NCBI RefSeq assembly: GCF_001690195.1
Contig: NZ_LZGM01000102.1
Span: 1-33,489 of the forward strand
DNA length: 33,489 nucleotides
DNA from: Gilliamella sp. wkB108
Lineage (GTDB): Bacteria; Pseudomonadota; Gammaproteobacteria; Enterobacterales; Orbaceae
Direction: 5' to 3'
Translations under genes and position numbers: made by a program
Shown here: positions 17,454 to 27,484 of the stretch, in pieces
Numbering within the stretch: the first letter of the stretch is position 1
Layout of the letters: each line of letters begins with the position of its first letter
The notes under the pieces: model-generated
Databases searched by the model: none
What the model saw: the letters and a program-made list of their open reading frames with translations, nothing else
Told to the model about the DNA's origin: nothing

Positions 17454-19022
17454 ATGGCACAAAAGATACAAAAAAATGATCATGTTATTATGAAAAGAGA
17501 TCCCTCTTTCCTAGCAAAAGCTGAAACTTTACTGCCAACCATTCATCAAAATATCATTTACCCTCAAAATATTATCACAATAGCGCAAGATCCTGATGCG
17601 ATTGATGGTTATTTGGCTCATGTCGTTAGCGAAGCACAACCTTATTTGAATCACTGTTTTCAGAGCGGAGATAGTTTTATTTTAGATTTAGGTACCCATG
17701 CCGTTGGTTATTTGTCGTTTTTATGCCAGTCAGTCGGTAGCCCACCAGATGCACCTGCTCATCTTAAATTTACCTTTGGGGAAACACTTTGTGAAGTCGT
17801 TGAACCATTTAATCAGTATCGAGGATGGTTAAGTCAAAGTTGGTTACAACAACATGATGAGTATGTTGATGTGTTACCAGCGCAAGTCAATTTAGCTCGT
17901 CGCTATTGTTTTCGCTACCTAAAAATAGAGGTTATTTCATTATCACCGAAATATCAAATCATGTTTAAAGATATAAAGGTTAAAACTGTAAGTTCAGCCC
18001 CGGATAGTTGCATTGAGTATCACTGTGATGATATTCAATTAGCAAAAATCGATCAGGTTTCAGTTCTTACCCTACGAAATTGTATGCAAGAAGTGTTTGA
18101 AGATGGTCCAAAACGGGATCGACGGTTATGGTTAGGTGATTTACGTCTTCAAGCTTTGGTTAATAGTGTTACTTTTCAACATTATGATCTTGTTCGCCGT
18201 TGTTTATATTTATTTGCAGGGCATCGGCGTGAAGATGGCATGGTTTCGGCTAATATTTTTGTTAGACCTGAGGTCGTGGCTGATGATACATTTTTATTTG
18301 ATTATTCGCTTTTTTATGTCGATATCCTTTACCACTATTTTAATGAAACAAAAGATTCGCAAACGGTTAAAGAGTTATGGCCAATCGCTTTAAAACAGAT
18401 CGAACTAGGATTAAGTCGTTGTGATAAGCAAGGTTTAGTCACTGATGGTGATGATTGGTGGTCTTTTATTGATTGGCATGATCAACTTAATAAACAAGGT
18501 GCCTCGCAAGGCGTGTTAATTTACTGTCTGGATAAAGCACTACATCTTGCTCAAATTTTTGAACCAGAAATATTACCAAAATTACAACAACACTTAGATC
18601 ATCTTAAGCAAGCCAGTCATCAATTATGGGATGCTGAGTTAGGTTTTTATGTTAGTGGCTCACAGCGGCAAGTTAGTTATGCCACACAAATTTGGATGAT
18701 CCTTGCTGATGTCGGTGATTTAGCTCATCAACAAACTTTAATGAACAATCTACTCTCATCTCCTCCCGAAATTGGTATGAATACCCCTTATTTACGTCAT
18801 CACTATATTTTAGCTTTGTTTAAACTTGGTTTACATGAAAAAGCAATTGAGGAGATGAAAGCCTATTGGGGAAAAATGGTGGAGTTGGGGGCAGATACCT
18901 TTTGGGAATTGTTTGATCCAGAAAATCCTAACTACTCACCTTATGGTAGCAAAATCATTAATAGTTATTGCCATGCTTGGAGTTGCACACCGGCATGGTT
19001 TATTCGTCAATATTCGCTTTAA
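17454..19022 (+). CDS. GH78 alpha-L-rhamnosidase, cytoplasmic
   Basis: Inverting glycoside hydrolase releasing terminal L-rhamnose from rhamnosides. The 522-residue protein has no signal peptide, so it acts on imported substrate. The GH78 catalytic signature EDGPKRDRRLWLGDLR is at residues 216-231, and the (alpha/alpha)6-barrel block DDWWSFIDW is at 333-341. FWELF, with candidate base Glu485, is near 483-487, and SYCHAWSCTPAWFI is at 504-517. Asp222 and Glu485 fall where the acid and base of the short Klebsiella rhamnosidase KoRha lie (Asp222, Glu488 from memory). Length fits the short GH78 type, which lacks the extra beta-domains of secreted enzymes. An excellent AGGAGG precedes the ATG. It is first gene of an operon with a transporter and porin. 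Confidence 0.9.
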   Translation: MAQKIQKNDHVIMKRDPSFLAKAETLLPTIHQNIIYPQNIITIAQDPDAIDGYLAHVVSEAQPYLNHCFQSGDSFILDLGTHAVGYLSFLCQSVGSPPDAPAHLKFTFGETLCEVVEPFNQYRGWLSQSWLQQHDEYVDVLPAQVNLARRYCFRYLKIEVISLSPKYQIMFKDIKVKTVSSAPDSCIEYHCDDIQLAKIDQVSVLTLRNCMQEVFEDGPKRDRRLWLGDLRLQALVNSVTFQHYDLVRRCLYLFAGHRREDGMVSANIFVRPEVVADDTFLFDYSLFYVDILYHYFNETKDSQTVKELWPIALKQIELGLSRCDKQGLVTDGDDWWSFIDWHDQLNKQGASQGVLIYCLDKALHLAQIFEPEILPKLQQHLDHLKQASHQLWDAELGFYVSGSQRQVSYATQIWMILADVGDLAHQQTLMNNLLSSPPEIGMNTPYLRHHYILALFKLGLHEKAIEEMKAYWGKMVELGADTFWELFDPENPNYSPYGSKIINSYCHAWSCTPAWFIRQYSL

Positions 19023-19050
19023 ATCAATAATTTTATAAAAGGATGACAAT

Positions 19051-20403
19051 ATGGTGAATTCACTATTTAAACGTTGGCAACAACGAATAGGTTATGGGAT
19101 AGCTGATTTATCTTGCAATCTTGTGTGGCAGTTAATTTCGTTATATCTCATGTATTTTTATACCGATGTGATGGGACTACCGGCTTATTATGTCGGCATT
19201 ATGTTCTTAATTACTCGATTAGTTGATGGTGTTGCTGATGTGTTAATGGGACTGGTTATTGATAATACCTCAACGCGTTGGGGACGTTGCCGACCTTGGC
19301 TACTTATTGGGGCTGTGCCATTTGGCTTGCTGTGTGTATTAGTTTTTTATGTGCCTGATTTTGGTATCACCGGTAAATTGATATATGCATTTGTAACATA
19401 CTTATGCCTCTCTTTTATTTATACGATTGTTAATATTCCATTTAGTGCAATGTTACCTTTTCTTACCGCTGACTCTTTAGAGCGAACAACGTTATCTTCA
19501 GTACGGATCTTGTTAGGATCATTAGGTTCAACCATTGTGGCTGTAGCAACATTACCATTAGTTGCTACGTTAGGTCATGGCGATCAGAATTATGGGTTTT
19601 TATATACCGCAATTATTTTTGGCATTATTGCGACATTCTTTTTAATTGTGAGTTTTAAAAACGTTGAGGAAAAAATCCATATCACTCAAGAAAGAATGAC
19701 ACTAGCCAGAGCATGGCAAGGATTGAAAAGTAATTCACCTTGGAAGGTTTTCGCCTTTAATATCTTTTTGATGTGGGGGGCATTTTTCCTGCAAACCGGA
19801 TCATTAGTCTACTTTTTTAATTATTATGTACAAAGCACCGAATTAACATCCATTATTGCCGGTATCTCTACCTTTGTACCTTTACTTGGCACATTAACTG
19901 TACCATTTCTCGCTAATTACTTAAAAAAACGTCATATCTATTTGTTTGCCAGTACCATTAATCTGATTGGTATGGGCATTATGATGTTGTCAGGTATTAA
20001 CCATGTTTGTCTTATTCTCGGAGCTATCATTTTATCCGTCGGACATGGCCAACGTTTAGCTATCTATTTTTCAATGCAAGCCGATCCCGTGGATTATGGG
20101 GTTTGGAAAACCGGTATTAATACTGCTGGAATTTTAACATCAATCAATGGATTTTTAGGTAAAGTTGCCATGGCTGGAGCTGGTGCTATTACCGGTTTTT
20201 TACTTTCCTCGGGTGGTTATGTGGCAAATGCGGTACAACAACCGAGCGCTCTTTTTGCTATCAAGCTTTGTTATTTATACATTCCTGCCATATTAATTAT
20301 TGCTTCAATGTTTTGGATAGGTAGGTTTTATAAACTTGATGACAACTATGCATCTATTCGTGCCGAACTTGATGCTAAAAGTCGTAATGCTAAGGATATC
20401 TAA
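19051..20403 (+). CDS. GPH-family glycoside/cation symporter
   Basis: Inner-membrane sugar/cation symporter of the MelB/YicJ (GPH) family with 450 residues and about 12 membrane segments. The signature VDGVADVLMGLVIDNT followed by RWGRCRPW (residues 63-86) is the conserved first cytoplasmic loop, and NIPFSAMLPFLT near 130 is also typical. It begins 28 bp after the rhamnosidase gene, so it most likely imports the rhamnoside substrate cleaved by it. The sugar is inferred from context only. Rhamnogalacturonan-derived or flavonoid-derived rhamnosides are possible. Confidence 0.9.
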   Translation: MVNSLFKRWQQRIGYGIADLSCNLVWQLISLYLMYFYTDVMGLPAYYVGIMFLITRLVDGVADVLMGLVIDNTSTRWGRCRPWLLIGAVPFGLLCVLVFYVPDFGITGKLIYAFVTYLCLSFIYTIVNIPFSAMLPFLTADSLERTTLSSVRILLGSLGSTIVAVATLPLVATLGHGDQNYGFLYTAIIFGIIATFFLIVSFKNVEEKIHITQERMTLARAWQGLKSNSPWKVFAFNIFLMWGAFFLQTGSLVYFFNYYVQSTELTSIIAGISTFVPLLGTLTVPFLANYLKKRHIYLFASTINLIGMGIMMLSGINHVCLILGAIILSVGHGQRLAIYFSMQADPVDYGVWKTGINTAGILTSINGFLGKVAMAGAGAITGFLLSSGGYVANAVQQPSALFAIKLCYLYIPAILIIASMFWIGRFYKLDDNYASIRAELDAKSRNAKDI

Positions 20404-20449
20404 TAAATGTATCACGTTGTATTGTTAACTAATTTATGAGGGAAAAATA

Positions 20450-21634
20450 ATGAAATTAAGAATAATAGCTGGAGTCTGTTGTTTATATTCTGTTTCAGCA
20501 TTAGCATCAATTGAATGGCAGACTGAGCAAGGCAAACTTAAGCTGTATGGTGATGTGGAGTTTAATATTGATGCGGCAAGTAAAAAACACCAATTAACAT
20601 CAGTAAGGACAAGTGCTAAAAAAGACTTTGATGCTAATGATAGTGATCGTTGGGATATTAATGGCCGAATTTTGATTGGCTTAGACGGTATCCGCGAGTT
20701 AGATAATCAATCCTATGCGGGATTTTCAGTTCAACCGCTAGCCGATTTAAGCGGTAAAGTTAATTTGGATGATGCAGATTTTTATTTCGGCCAACAAAAT
20801 GATTGGCGTATCAAAATTGGTCGTTATGAAGCTTATGATATGTTCCCTTTAGGGCAAGACACGTTCATTGAATATTCGGGTAATACGGCAAATGATCTGT
20901 ATAGTGACGGTTTTGGTTATATCTATATGATGAAAGAAGGGAGAGGCCGTAGTAGCAGTGGCGGAGCAATTGAATTAACCAAATATGTGGGGAATTTTGA
21001 TTTTCAGGTTAATGCGATGATCAAAGACGGTACGACACTATTTGATGATAATACCTATCATGGTTATAAATTACATAAAGATAAAAATGTGATCTATTTG
21101 CGTCCGGTTATTTCTTATAAAAATAATTATATTTCTTCTGCCATAGCCATTGAGCATAACGTCGTTAATAACGCCTACCGTTATTATAATGACAGCAAAG
21201 GTAAATGGTTAGATCAATCAAAACGTACCGGTTATGGTTTAACCATGAGTTGGAATAGTGAGGGTGATTTTAGTAAATCGAGCGAAGGCATTTTAGTCAA
21301 TACCAGCTTCGCTTATTTAGATGCTGAACAAGAAAAAGACTTCACGGCCGGCGTCAATGGTGTTTGGAATGGGATTGGACTTGGTTATATTTTTGCAGCC
21401 AACGATATCAAAGCATTCAACCCAAGTTATAAAGGGGATGGTGAGATTTATGCCAAAGGAAAATATAAATTACATACAATCAACGCATCTTACTTAATTG
21501 CTGATGTTATGGGAATGGATAATTTTAATATATATCTTGGTTCTTATTGGTCACAATTGGATCGAGATAAAAAACAAGGTGGCGGAGATGATAATCGTTA
21601 TGGCGCAAGAGTCCGTTTTAAATATTTCTTTTAA
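20450..21634 (+). CDS. Outer-membrane carbohydrate porin (RafY-like)
   Basis: 394-residue outer-membrane beta-barrel with a signal peptide (cleavage likely after SALA, residue 19), alternating beta-strand pattern and the C-terminal aromatic end KYFF needed for barrel assembly. The region around residues 66-150 (RWDINGRILIGLDG..., QPLADLSGK, FYFGQQNDWRIKIGRYEAYDMF) resembles glycoporins of the RafY type. It is third in the GH78 operon, 46 bp after the symporter, with GAGGG before the ATG. It would admit oligosaccharides or glycosides to the periplasm. Exact substrate is unknown. Confidence 0.83.
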   Translation: MKLRIIAGVCCLYSVSALASIEWQTEQGKLKLYGDVEFNIDAASKKHQLTSVRTSAKKDFDANDSDRWDINGRILIGLDGIRELDNQSYAGFSVQPLADLSGKVNLDDADFYFGQQNDWRIKIGRYEAYDMFPLGQDTFIEYSGNTANDLYSDGFGYIYMMKEGRGRSSSGGAIELTKYVGNFDFQVNAMIKDGTTLFDDNTYHGYKLHKDKNVIYLRPVISYKNNYISSAIAIEHNVVNNAYRYYNDSKGKWLDQSKRTGYGLTMSWNSEGDFSKSSEGILVNTSFAYLDAEQEKDFTAGVNGVWNGIGLGYIFAANDIKAFNPSYKGDGEIYAKGKYKLHTINASYLIADVMGMDNFNIYLGSYWSQLDRDKKQGGGDDNRYGARVRFKYFF

Positions 21635-22237
21635 AAACCTTTCCCGGCTAACCAATTAAGGTATTTATAACTTAATTACCCATATGATTAAGTGTGGAAA
21701 GTGCAAATCTTAATTAAGATAATGGTGACACTAAACAAGGTAAGTCATGAATAGTGATTTATCTGTCACCGTTTAAAGTTGAGACAGTTTCATACTTGAA
21801 TTCAAGATAAAATATAAACCACTCATCAGTAAAAAGGCTTATCAGATTTCTTATCAAAAGCGTATCGATCTTAAAAAAATGTCGTCCGCGTGGTTAAAAG
21901 TAACGCGAATAAAAATCGGCTAACTTCTTATCTAAAAAAATTCATTATGAAGTATGTTACTTACTTGATTGGCACTTAGTTGTTAAATGTCAGCAATGTT
22001 AAATCAGGTAATGGTTAACTTCAATAACTATTTGATTATTATCGATAAAAACTCTTTATTTTATCACATAAAAAATCGAGTTAATGGTAACGTAATAATC
22101 GTTTATTCGTTGCAATAATCAATCTTAATCTGTATAAAAATTAGATAGCTTATTAATCCTATTTTGGTTAATATGTCGTGGTTATAAAATGACCGCATTT
22201 AATCAATTCTAACCTTCAAAATATATAGGAAACTATT
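21635..22237. other. Intergenic region porin/dld
   Basis: 603 bp without a convincing gene. It holds a 14-bp palindrome ATCTTAATTAAGAT (21707-21720), an inverted repeat GGTGACA/TGTCACC (21724-21730 and 21764-21770) that may fold as a weak terminator, and a degenerate relative of the 166-bp repeat (21958-22003). TATAAA at 22183 may be part of the dld promoter, but no matching -35 is evident. Confidence 0.45.
21958..22003 (-). repeat. Degenerate relative of the 166-bp repeat
   Basis: Plus-strand CTTGATTGGCACTTAG and following bases align with CTTGATTCGCAATTAG of the left-array unit and continue through GTTAA and TGT, about 22 of the best 27 positions. Only this internal segment is recognisable, in the same strand orientation as the left array. 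Confidence 0.4.
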
Positions 22238-23935
22238 ATGAGTACCAATACAACAGCAGGACTTATTGAGAAGTTAAAGGATATTGTCGGACATAAACAC
22301 ACTTTAACTGATCCAGCTCGCACGCTACCTTATCGTCAAGGGATCCGATTCGGGTTAGGGGATGCTATCGCTGTTGTACTGCCCGGGACATTAGTCGAGC
22401 AATGGCAGGTTTTAAAAGCATGTGTACAAGCAGATGTTATTGTGATAACTCAGTCAGCCAATACAGGTTTAACTGGGGGATCGACACCTGACGGTAATGA
22501 TTATGATCGTCCTATTGTTATTGTCAGTACCCGCCGTTTGGACGGTGTTCAAGTTATTGAAAATGGTGAACAAGTCGTATGCTTACCGGGTAGTACATTG
22601 TTCCGATTAGAAAAAGAGTTGAAAAAATATCATCGTGGCCCGCATTCGGTAATTGGTTCATCTTGTATTGGTGCATCAGTCATGGGAGGAGTCTGTAATA
22701 ATTCAGGTGGAGCCTTGATACAACATGGTCCCGCTTATACCCAAATGGCTGTTTTTGCTCAGCTAGATGAAAAAGGTGAGTTGCATTTGGTTAATCATTT
22801 AGGTATTGAACTTGGTGATGATCCCGAAACTATCTTAAACAACTTACAAAATCATGCTTATGGTGAAAAAGATATTAAACGTGATGCAGGTTTAGGACAT
22901 GACCATAGATATCGCGATCATGTACGACAAATTGATGCAGATACACCAGCGCGCTTTAATGCCGATCCTGAACGTCATTATGAAGCTTCAGGAAGTGCAG
23001 GTAGGTTAATGGTCTTTGCTGTACGTTTAGACACTTTCCCATTAGAGGAAAACACTGCCGTATTTTATATTGGTACTAATGATACCAGTGAACTTGACGA
23101 TATTCGTCGCCATATTTTAGGTAAATTTGAGAATTTGCCGGTTTCGGGTGAATATATTCATCGTGATGCCTTTGATATTGCTGCTGTGTATGGCAAACAT
23201 CTCTTTTTAGCTATTCAAAAATTAGGTACTGATACCATTCCTCGCCTCTACGCTTTCAAAAACTGGGTCGATCGCATTACGAGTAAAATACCATTTTTCC
23301 CTCACAATTTTTCCGATCGTTTTGCGGTAACTGTATGTAAAATTCTACCGAGCCATTTACCTAAATCTATTCGTGATTATCGTGATCGTTATGAACATCA
23401 TTTGATCTTAAAAATGGCGGATAATGGTATAGCCGAAGCATCAGCCTTTTTAAAAGAGTATTTCCAAAATAGAAACGGTAACTACTTCCTGTGTAATCCG
23501 AAAGAGGCGGAAGCTGCAATGTTACACCGCTTTGCTACTGCGGGCGCAGCTACTGTTTATCGTAATGTACATAGTAAAACGGTAGAAGATCTGGTTGCGT
23601 TGGATATTGCATTAAGACGTAATGATAAAGAGTGGTTTGAAACCTTACCCGATAACATTAGCCAACATTTTATTCATAAATTATATTATGGTCACTTTTT
23701 CTGTTCTGTCTTTCATCAGGATTACCTTGCTAAAAAAGGAACAGATTGCGCTAAAGTTGAAGATGAAATGTTGAAGATCTTAGATCAGCGTGGCGCTCAA
23801 TATCCTGCAGAGCATAATGTAGGGCATCTATACCATGCAAATGACGATTTGAAAAACTTTTACCACCAACTCGATCCTACTAATAGCTTTAATCCTGGTA
23901 TTGGTAAAACCTCTAAGAAAAAATATTGGCAATAA
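22238..23935 (+). CDS. dld: Quinone-dependent D-lactate dehydrogenase
   Basis: Membrane-associated FAD enzyme oxidising D-lactate to pyruvate and passing electrons to quinone. 565 residues (E. coli Dld 571). The PCMH-type FAD-binding domain shows QSANTGLTGGSTPDGNDYDR near residue 72 and HSVIGSSCIGASVMGGVCNN near 136. Later blocks match E. coli Dld closely: DTPARFNADPERHYEASG near 237, HHLILKMADNGIAEA near 388, and the C-terminal RGAQYPAEHNVGHLY and DPTNSFNPGIGKTSKKK. The ribosome site is AGGAAA. It is monocistronic, followed by a strong terminator. Confidence 0.96.
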   Translation: MSTNTTAGLIEKLKDIVGHKHTLTDPARTLPYRQGIRFGLGDAIAVVLPGTLVEQWQVLKACVQADVIVITQSANTGLTGGSTPDGNDYDRPIVIVSTRRLDGVQVIENGEQVVCLPGSTLFRLEKELKKYHRGPHSVIGSSCIGASVMGGVCNNSGGALIQHGPAYTQMAVFAQLDEKGELHLVNHLGIELGDDPETILNNLQNHAYGEKDIKRDAGLGHDHRYRDHVRQIDADTPARFNADPERHYEASGSAGRLMVFAVRLDTFPLEENTAVFYIGTNDTSELDDIRRHILGKFENLPVSGEYIHRDAFDIAAVYGKHLFLAIQKLGTDTIPRLYAFKNWVDRITSKIPFFPHNFSDRFAVTVCKILPSHLPKSIRDYRDRYEHHLILKMADNGIAEASAFLKEYFQNRNGNYFLCNPKEAEAAMLHRFATAGAATVYRNVHSKTVEDLVALDIALRRNDKEWFETLPDNISQHFIHKLYYGHFFCSVFHQDYLAKKGTDCAKVEDEMLKILDQRGAQYPAEHNVGHLYHANDDLKNFYHQLDPTNSFNPGIGKTSKKKYWQ

Positions 23936-24014
23936 TTAAATTTCAATAAAATCGCCCATATTGGACAAGCGGACGCTTATTCAAATTATGTCGTTCAGGC
24001 AAATAAAATAACTC

Positions 24015-24044
24015 AAAAACCAACTTTAACTAAGTTGGTTTTTT
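24015..24044 (+). terminator. Rho-independent terminator of dld
   Basis: AAAAACCAACTT (24015-24026), loop TAACT, then AAGTTGG running into TTTTTT (24032-24044). A classic stem with a U-run about 80 bp after the dld stop. The A-run on the other side could let it act in both directions. Confidence 0.85.
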
Positions 24045-24300
24045 GTTGTTTCTGTTTCACTTTCTACCACTCTTAACATCAATTCTGTTTTAAAGGACAC
24101 TGATAGCCTATAGCTGCTAGCGCAACGCCATATGCTTTAATCATCTGCGTTATTAACACCAATTATGCTCTGTTTATAAAAAATATAATGTCGTGTTCAT
24201 TAATGCGAGTAAAAAAGTATAAATACGCTATAAAATATAAAGTAGTTTTTATCGTGATTTTATTTGGTGTAACCGCGGGTTAGTTCAACGCTACAATCTT

Positions 24301-24338
24301 TGTAAAGATATTTCAGGTTAGCTATATGTTTCAGTATA
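24301..24338. repeat. Third copy of the 38-bp dispersed element
   Basis: Reverse complement matches 12775-12812 at 36 of 38 positions and 11878-11915 nearly as well (plus-strand reading TGTAAAGATATTTCAGG...). It lies in the 469-bp dld/mutS gap (23936-24404), which otherwise holds only the dld terminator and a hairpin. Confidence 0.85.
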
Positions 24339-24357
24339 AAATATTGATACTAAAGGG

Positions 24358-24396
24358 CTGATATTACGCTGTCATAGCATGACAAAATAATATCAG
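24358..24396. other. Two-tier hairpin at the mutS 3' end
   Basis: CTGATATTA (24358-24366) pairs with TAATATCAG (24388-24396), with an inner TGTCAT/ATGACA stem. It lies 8 bp beyond the mutS stop. There is no clear U-run, so it may be an mRNA 3'-end structure rather than a canonical terminator. Confidence 0.55.
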
Positions 24397-24404
24397 CAAA
24401 AAAG

Positions 24405-26963
24405 TTACAGTAATTTTTTTAATTGATATAGCATATCTAAGGCTTGTTTTGCTGTTAAAGCATCAGGATCGATACGTCTTAATGCCTCTTCTACTTCAGA
24501 AGGTTCAGATTCTGTCATAAAAGAGAGCTGTGATTCATCCACATGACTATTAGCAGACTGCTTCGAAATGACTTCAAGCTCTTTCAATTTTTGTTTAGCT
24601 CGCTTTAAAATAGCTTTAGGCACACCAGCAAGTCCTGCCACAGCAATACCGTAACTTTTACTTGCTGCACCTTCTGCAACTTCATGAATAAATGCAACGG
24701 TATTATCATGCTCTATAGCATCAAAGTGAATATTATAAACCCCTTGCATATGTTCAGGTAGCTGAGTTAGCTCAAAATAGTGAGTGGCAAAAAGCGTCAT
24801 CGCCTTAATTTCATTGGCTAAATTTTCAGCGCACGCCCAAGCTAACGATAACCCATCATAAGTTGATGTCCCTCGACCAATTTCATCCATTAACACTAAA
24901 CTTTGTGGGGTAGCATTATGCATAATATTAGCTGTTTCAGTCATCTCTACCATAAAGGTTGAGCGCCCGGAAGCTAAATCATCCGATGCTCCGATTCGGG
25001 TAAAAATGCGATCGATAGGACCAATAATTGCTTTAGTCGCCGGCACAAAACTACCAATATAAGCAAGTAATACAATCAATGCAGTTTGACGCATATAAGT
25101 ACTTTTCCCACCCATATTAGGTCCGGTAATAATCAACATACGTCTATTTGGTGATAAATGCAAAGAATTGGCAATAAATGGTGTTTGTAACACCTGTTCA
25201 ATTACAATATGTCGACCATTTTGAATGTCAATTCCGGCTTGATCTGATAAAGTAGGGCGTTGATAATTAAGTGTTAACGCACGTTCAGACAGATTAGTTA
25301 AAACATCAAGTTCGGCAATTGCTTCGGCACTCGCTTGCATGCTTGCTAACTCTGGAAGTAATTGGTCGAATAATTGTTCGTAGAGTTGCTTTTCTAATGC
25401 TAATGCCCGACCTTTTGCCGTAAGTACTTTGTCTTCGTACTCTTTCAGCTCAGGAATAATATAACGTTCAACATTTTTGAGTGTTTGTCGCCGAGTATAA
25501 TGGATAGGTGCTAAATGACTTTGCCCACGACTGATTTGGATATAGTAACCGTGAACAGCATTAAATCCGACTTTTAACGTATCGATGCCTAAGGTTTCTC
25601 GTTCTCTAACTTCTAATTGCTCAAGATAATTTGTCGCACCGTCAGCAAGGTTACGCAGTTCATCTAACTCAATATTATAGCCTGTGGCAATCACCCCCCC
25701 ATCGCGAATAATAACAGGTGGCGCTTGAATAATAGCGCTATTTAATAACTCAGCAATGTGATCAAATTGGTTTATTTTTTTGCCAAGTGCAAGTAAATAA
25801 GGTGAGGTAACACCGCTTAATAGTTGTTGCAGTTGTGGCAATAGATTATATGCATCACGTAAACGAGCAAAATCACGAGGGCGAGCGCTATGTAAAGCTA
25901 ATCTGGCTAAAATGCGTTCAAGATCGCCAATCTGTTTTAATAATGGCTGAACATCGTCAATATACTGATATAACTCACTAATAGCATCTTGACGATTTTG
26001 TAAAACAGACCGATTGCGAATTGGCGAATGTAACCAACGTTTGATCATTCGACTACCCATAGGCGTTTGGGTTTTATCTAAAATATCAGCAACTGTATTT
26101 TGTGTGCCACCAGATAGGTTTTCCGTAATCTCTAAATTTCGCCGAGTAGCTGCATCTAATACCACAAAATCACAACTAGACTCTTTAATAATTGAACGAA
26201 TATGAGGTAGCGCAGTGCGCTGTGTATCTTTCACATATTGCAGTAAACAACCTGCTGCACAAAGGGCATAATGACAATTTTCGACGCCGAAACCAATCAG
26301 ATCATTGGTACCAAATTGCAAATTCAATTGTTGTTTGGCTGTCTCTAAATTGAAATCCCATAAAGGACGACGGCGTAATCCATGACGATTTTCAATTAAT
26401 AACATGGCATTAAAATCTTCAGGATACAAAAGTTCAACCGGATTAGTTCGTTGTAATTCCGCTTGAATTTCATCAAAATTATCACATTCAAAAATATAAA
26501 ATCGTCCTGAACTAATATCAAGCGTAGCATAACCAAAGTGATCTTTATCTTGCCAAATGGCGGCCAATAAATTGTCTTTACGATCTTCCAATAACAACTC
26601 ATCACTCACCGTACCCGGTGTAACAATCCGTACAATTTTTCGTTCAACCGGCCCTTTACTGGTTGCGGGATCACCTATTTGCTCGCAAATAGCTACTGAT
26701 TCACCCAAAGAGATTAACTTAGCAAGATAGGTCTCAGCGGCATGATAAGGTACACCGGCCATCGGAATAGGCTCTCCATTTGACGAGCCACGTTTGGTCA
26801 ATGAAATATCTAAAAGTTGCGATCCACGCTTAGCATCATCATAAAACATCTCATAAAAATCACCCATGCGGTAAAATAACAAAATATCAGGATTTTCAGC
26901 CTTCAACTTAAAGTACTGCCGCATCATTGGTGTGTGGTCGGTTAAATTCTCTTCATTAATCAT
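24405..26963 (-). CDS. mutS: DNA mismatch repair protein MutS
   Basis: Recognises base mismatches and small loops and recruits MutL. 852 residues (E. coli 853). The mismatch-reading Phe-X-Glu is FYE at residues 36-38, the same numbers as E. coli. The ATPase domain has Walker [10 protein letters not shown] near 615, the [12 protein letters not shown]alker B/D-loop block near 694, and FATHYFELT near 727. The C-terminal [19 protein letters not shown] is the tetramer-forming domain. It is convergent with dld and divergent from the vgrG locus. No missing domain or frameshift is visible. Confidence 0.98.
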   Translation of the reverse strand: MINEENLTDHTPMMRQYFKLKAENPDILLFYRMGDFYEMFYDDAKRGSQLLDISLTKRGSSNGEPIPMAGVPYHAAETYLAKLISLGESVAICEQIGDPATSKGPVERKIVRIVTPGTVSDELLLEDRKDNLLAAIWQDKDHFGYATLDISSGRFYIFECDNFDEIQAELQRTNPVELLYPEDFNAMLLIENRHGLRRRPLWDFNLETAKQQLNLQFGTNDLIGFGVENCHYALCAAGCLLQYVKDTQRTALPHIRSIIKESSCDFVVLDAATRRNLEITENLSGGTQNTVADILDKTQTPMGSRMIKRWLHSPIRNRSVLQNRQDAISELYQYIDDVQPLLKQIGDLERILARLALHSARPRDFARLRDAYNLLPQLQQLLSGVTSPYLLALGKKINQFDHIAELLNSAIIQAPPVIIRDGGVIATGYNIELDELRNLADGATNYLEQLEVRERETLGIDTLKVGFNAVHGYYIQISRGQSHLAPIHYTRRQTLKNVERYIIPELKEYEDKVLTAKGRALALEKQLYEQLFDQLLPELASMQASAEAIAELDVLTNLSERALTLNYQRPTLSDQAGIDIQNGRHIVIEQVLQTPFIANSLHLSPNRRMLIITGPNMGGKSTYMRQTALIVLLAYIGSFVPATKAIIGPIDRIFTRIGASDDLASGRSTFMVEMTETANIMHNATPQSLVLMDEIGRGTSTYDGLSLAWACAENLANEIKAMTLFATHYFELTQLPEHMQGVYNIHFDAIEHDNTVAFIHEVAEGAASKSYGIAVAGLAGVPKAILKRAKQKLKELEVISKQSANSHVDESQLSFMTESEPSEVEEALRRIDPDALTAKQALDMLYQLKKLL

Positions 26964-27484
26964 GGTATTATTTCTTTTTGTTTTTTCAGATTGTTTATCA
27001 AGTGTCTTACATTGTCATCATAAAGCACTTACAACTATAAAAAATTAGTTATTAATTGAGGCATATTCTACCGTTTTATTATTACATTGTGATACATAAT
27101 AGCAAAAAATGGCGTCGCCAGTATATGGCAACAAATAGAATGCTCAAATGAAGTAACAAAGATTATATTGCCGATCTCATTCTAGATTTTATGCTGACAT
27201 TTCACTCTTTCTCTTAAATATTGGCAAGATTTAGCAAACTCTCTTTTTTTCTTGTATTAATTATCTTTATGATTTTATTTAATTTAGTTTGCCATGTTAA
27301 TTTTACCTTTATACATGATTTAATATATTATTTGACTAAATTATCTGCTAAGATAAAAATAATGATAGTTGATCTTAGTGTGATCTCTAATTCAAAAGTA
27401 ACAATTAATTGTAGTCATAAAAAGTCAGTAAAAAGGAATAGTAAGGAAAAGTAAGGAACAGCAAGTTATAATAAGGAGAATAGC
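26964..27484. other. Divergent intergenic region mutS/vgrG
   Basis: 521 bp, strongly AT-rich, no convincing gene. TTGACT at 27332-27337 with TAAAAA 16 bp later is a possible vgrG promoter. Immediately before vgrG there are near-repeats of AGTAAGGAA (about 27433-27460) and then the true AAGGAG ribosome site (27473-27478). Confidence 0.4.

Noticed and set aside
27221-27454. 77-codon hydrophobic ORF before vgrG
   Set aside because: It has a TTG start, no ribosome site and strong AT bias. It looks like chance and overlaps the probable vgrG promoter.
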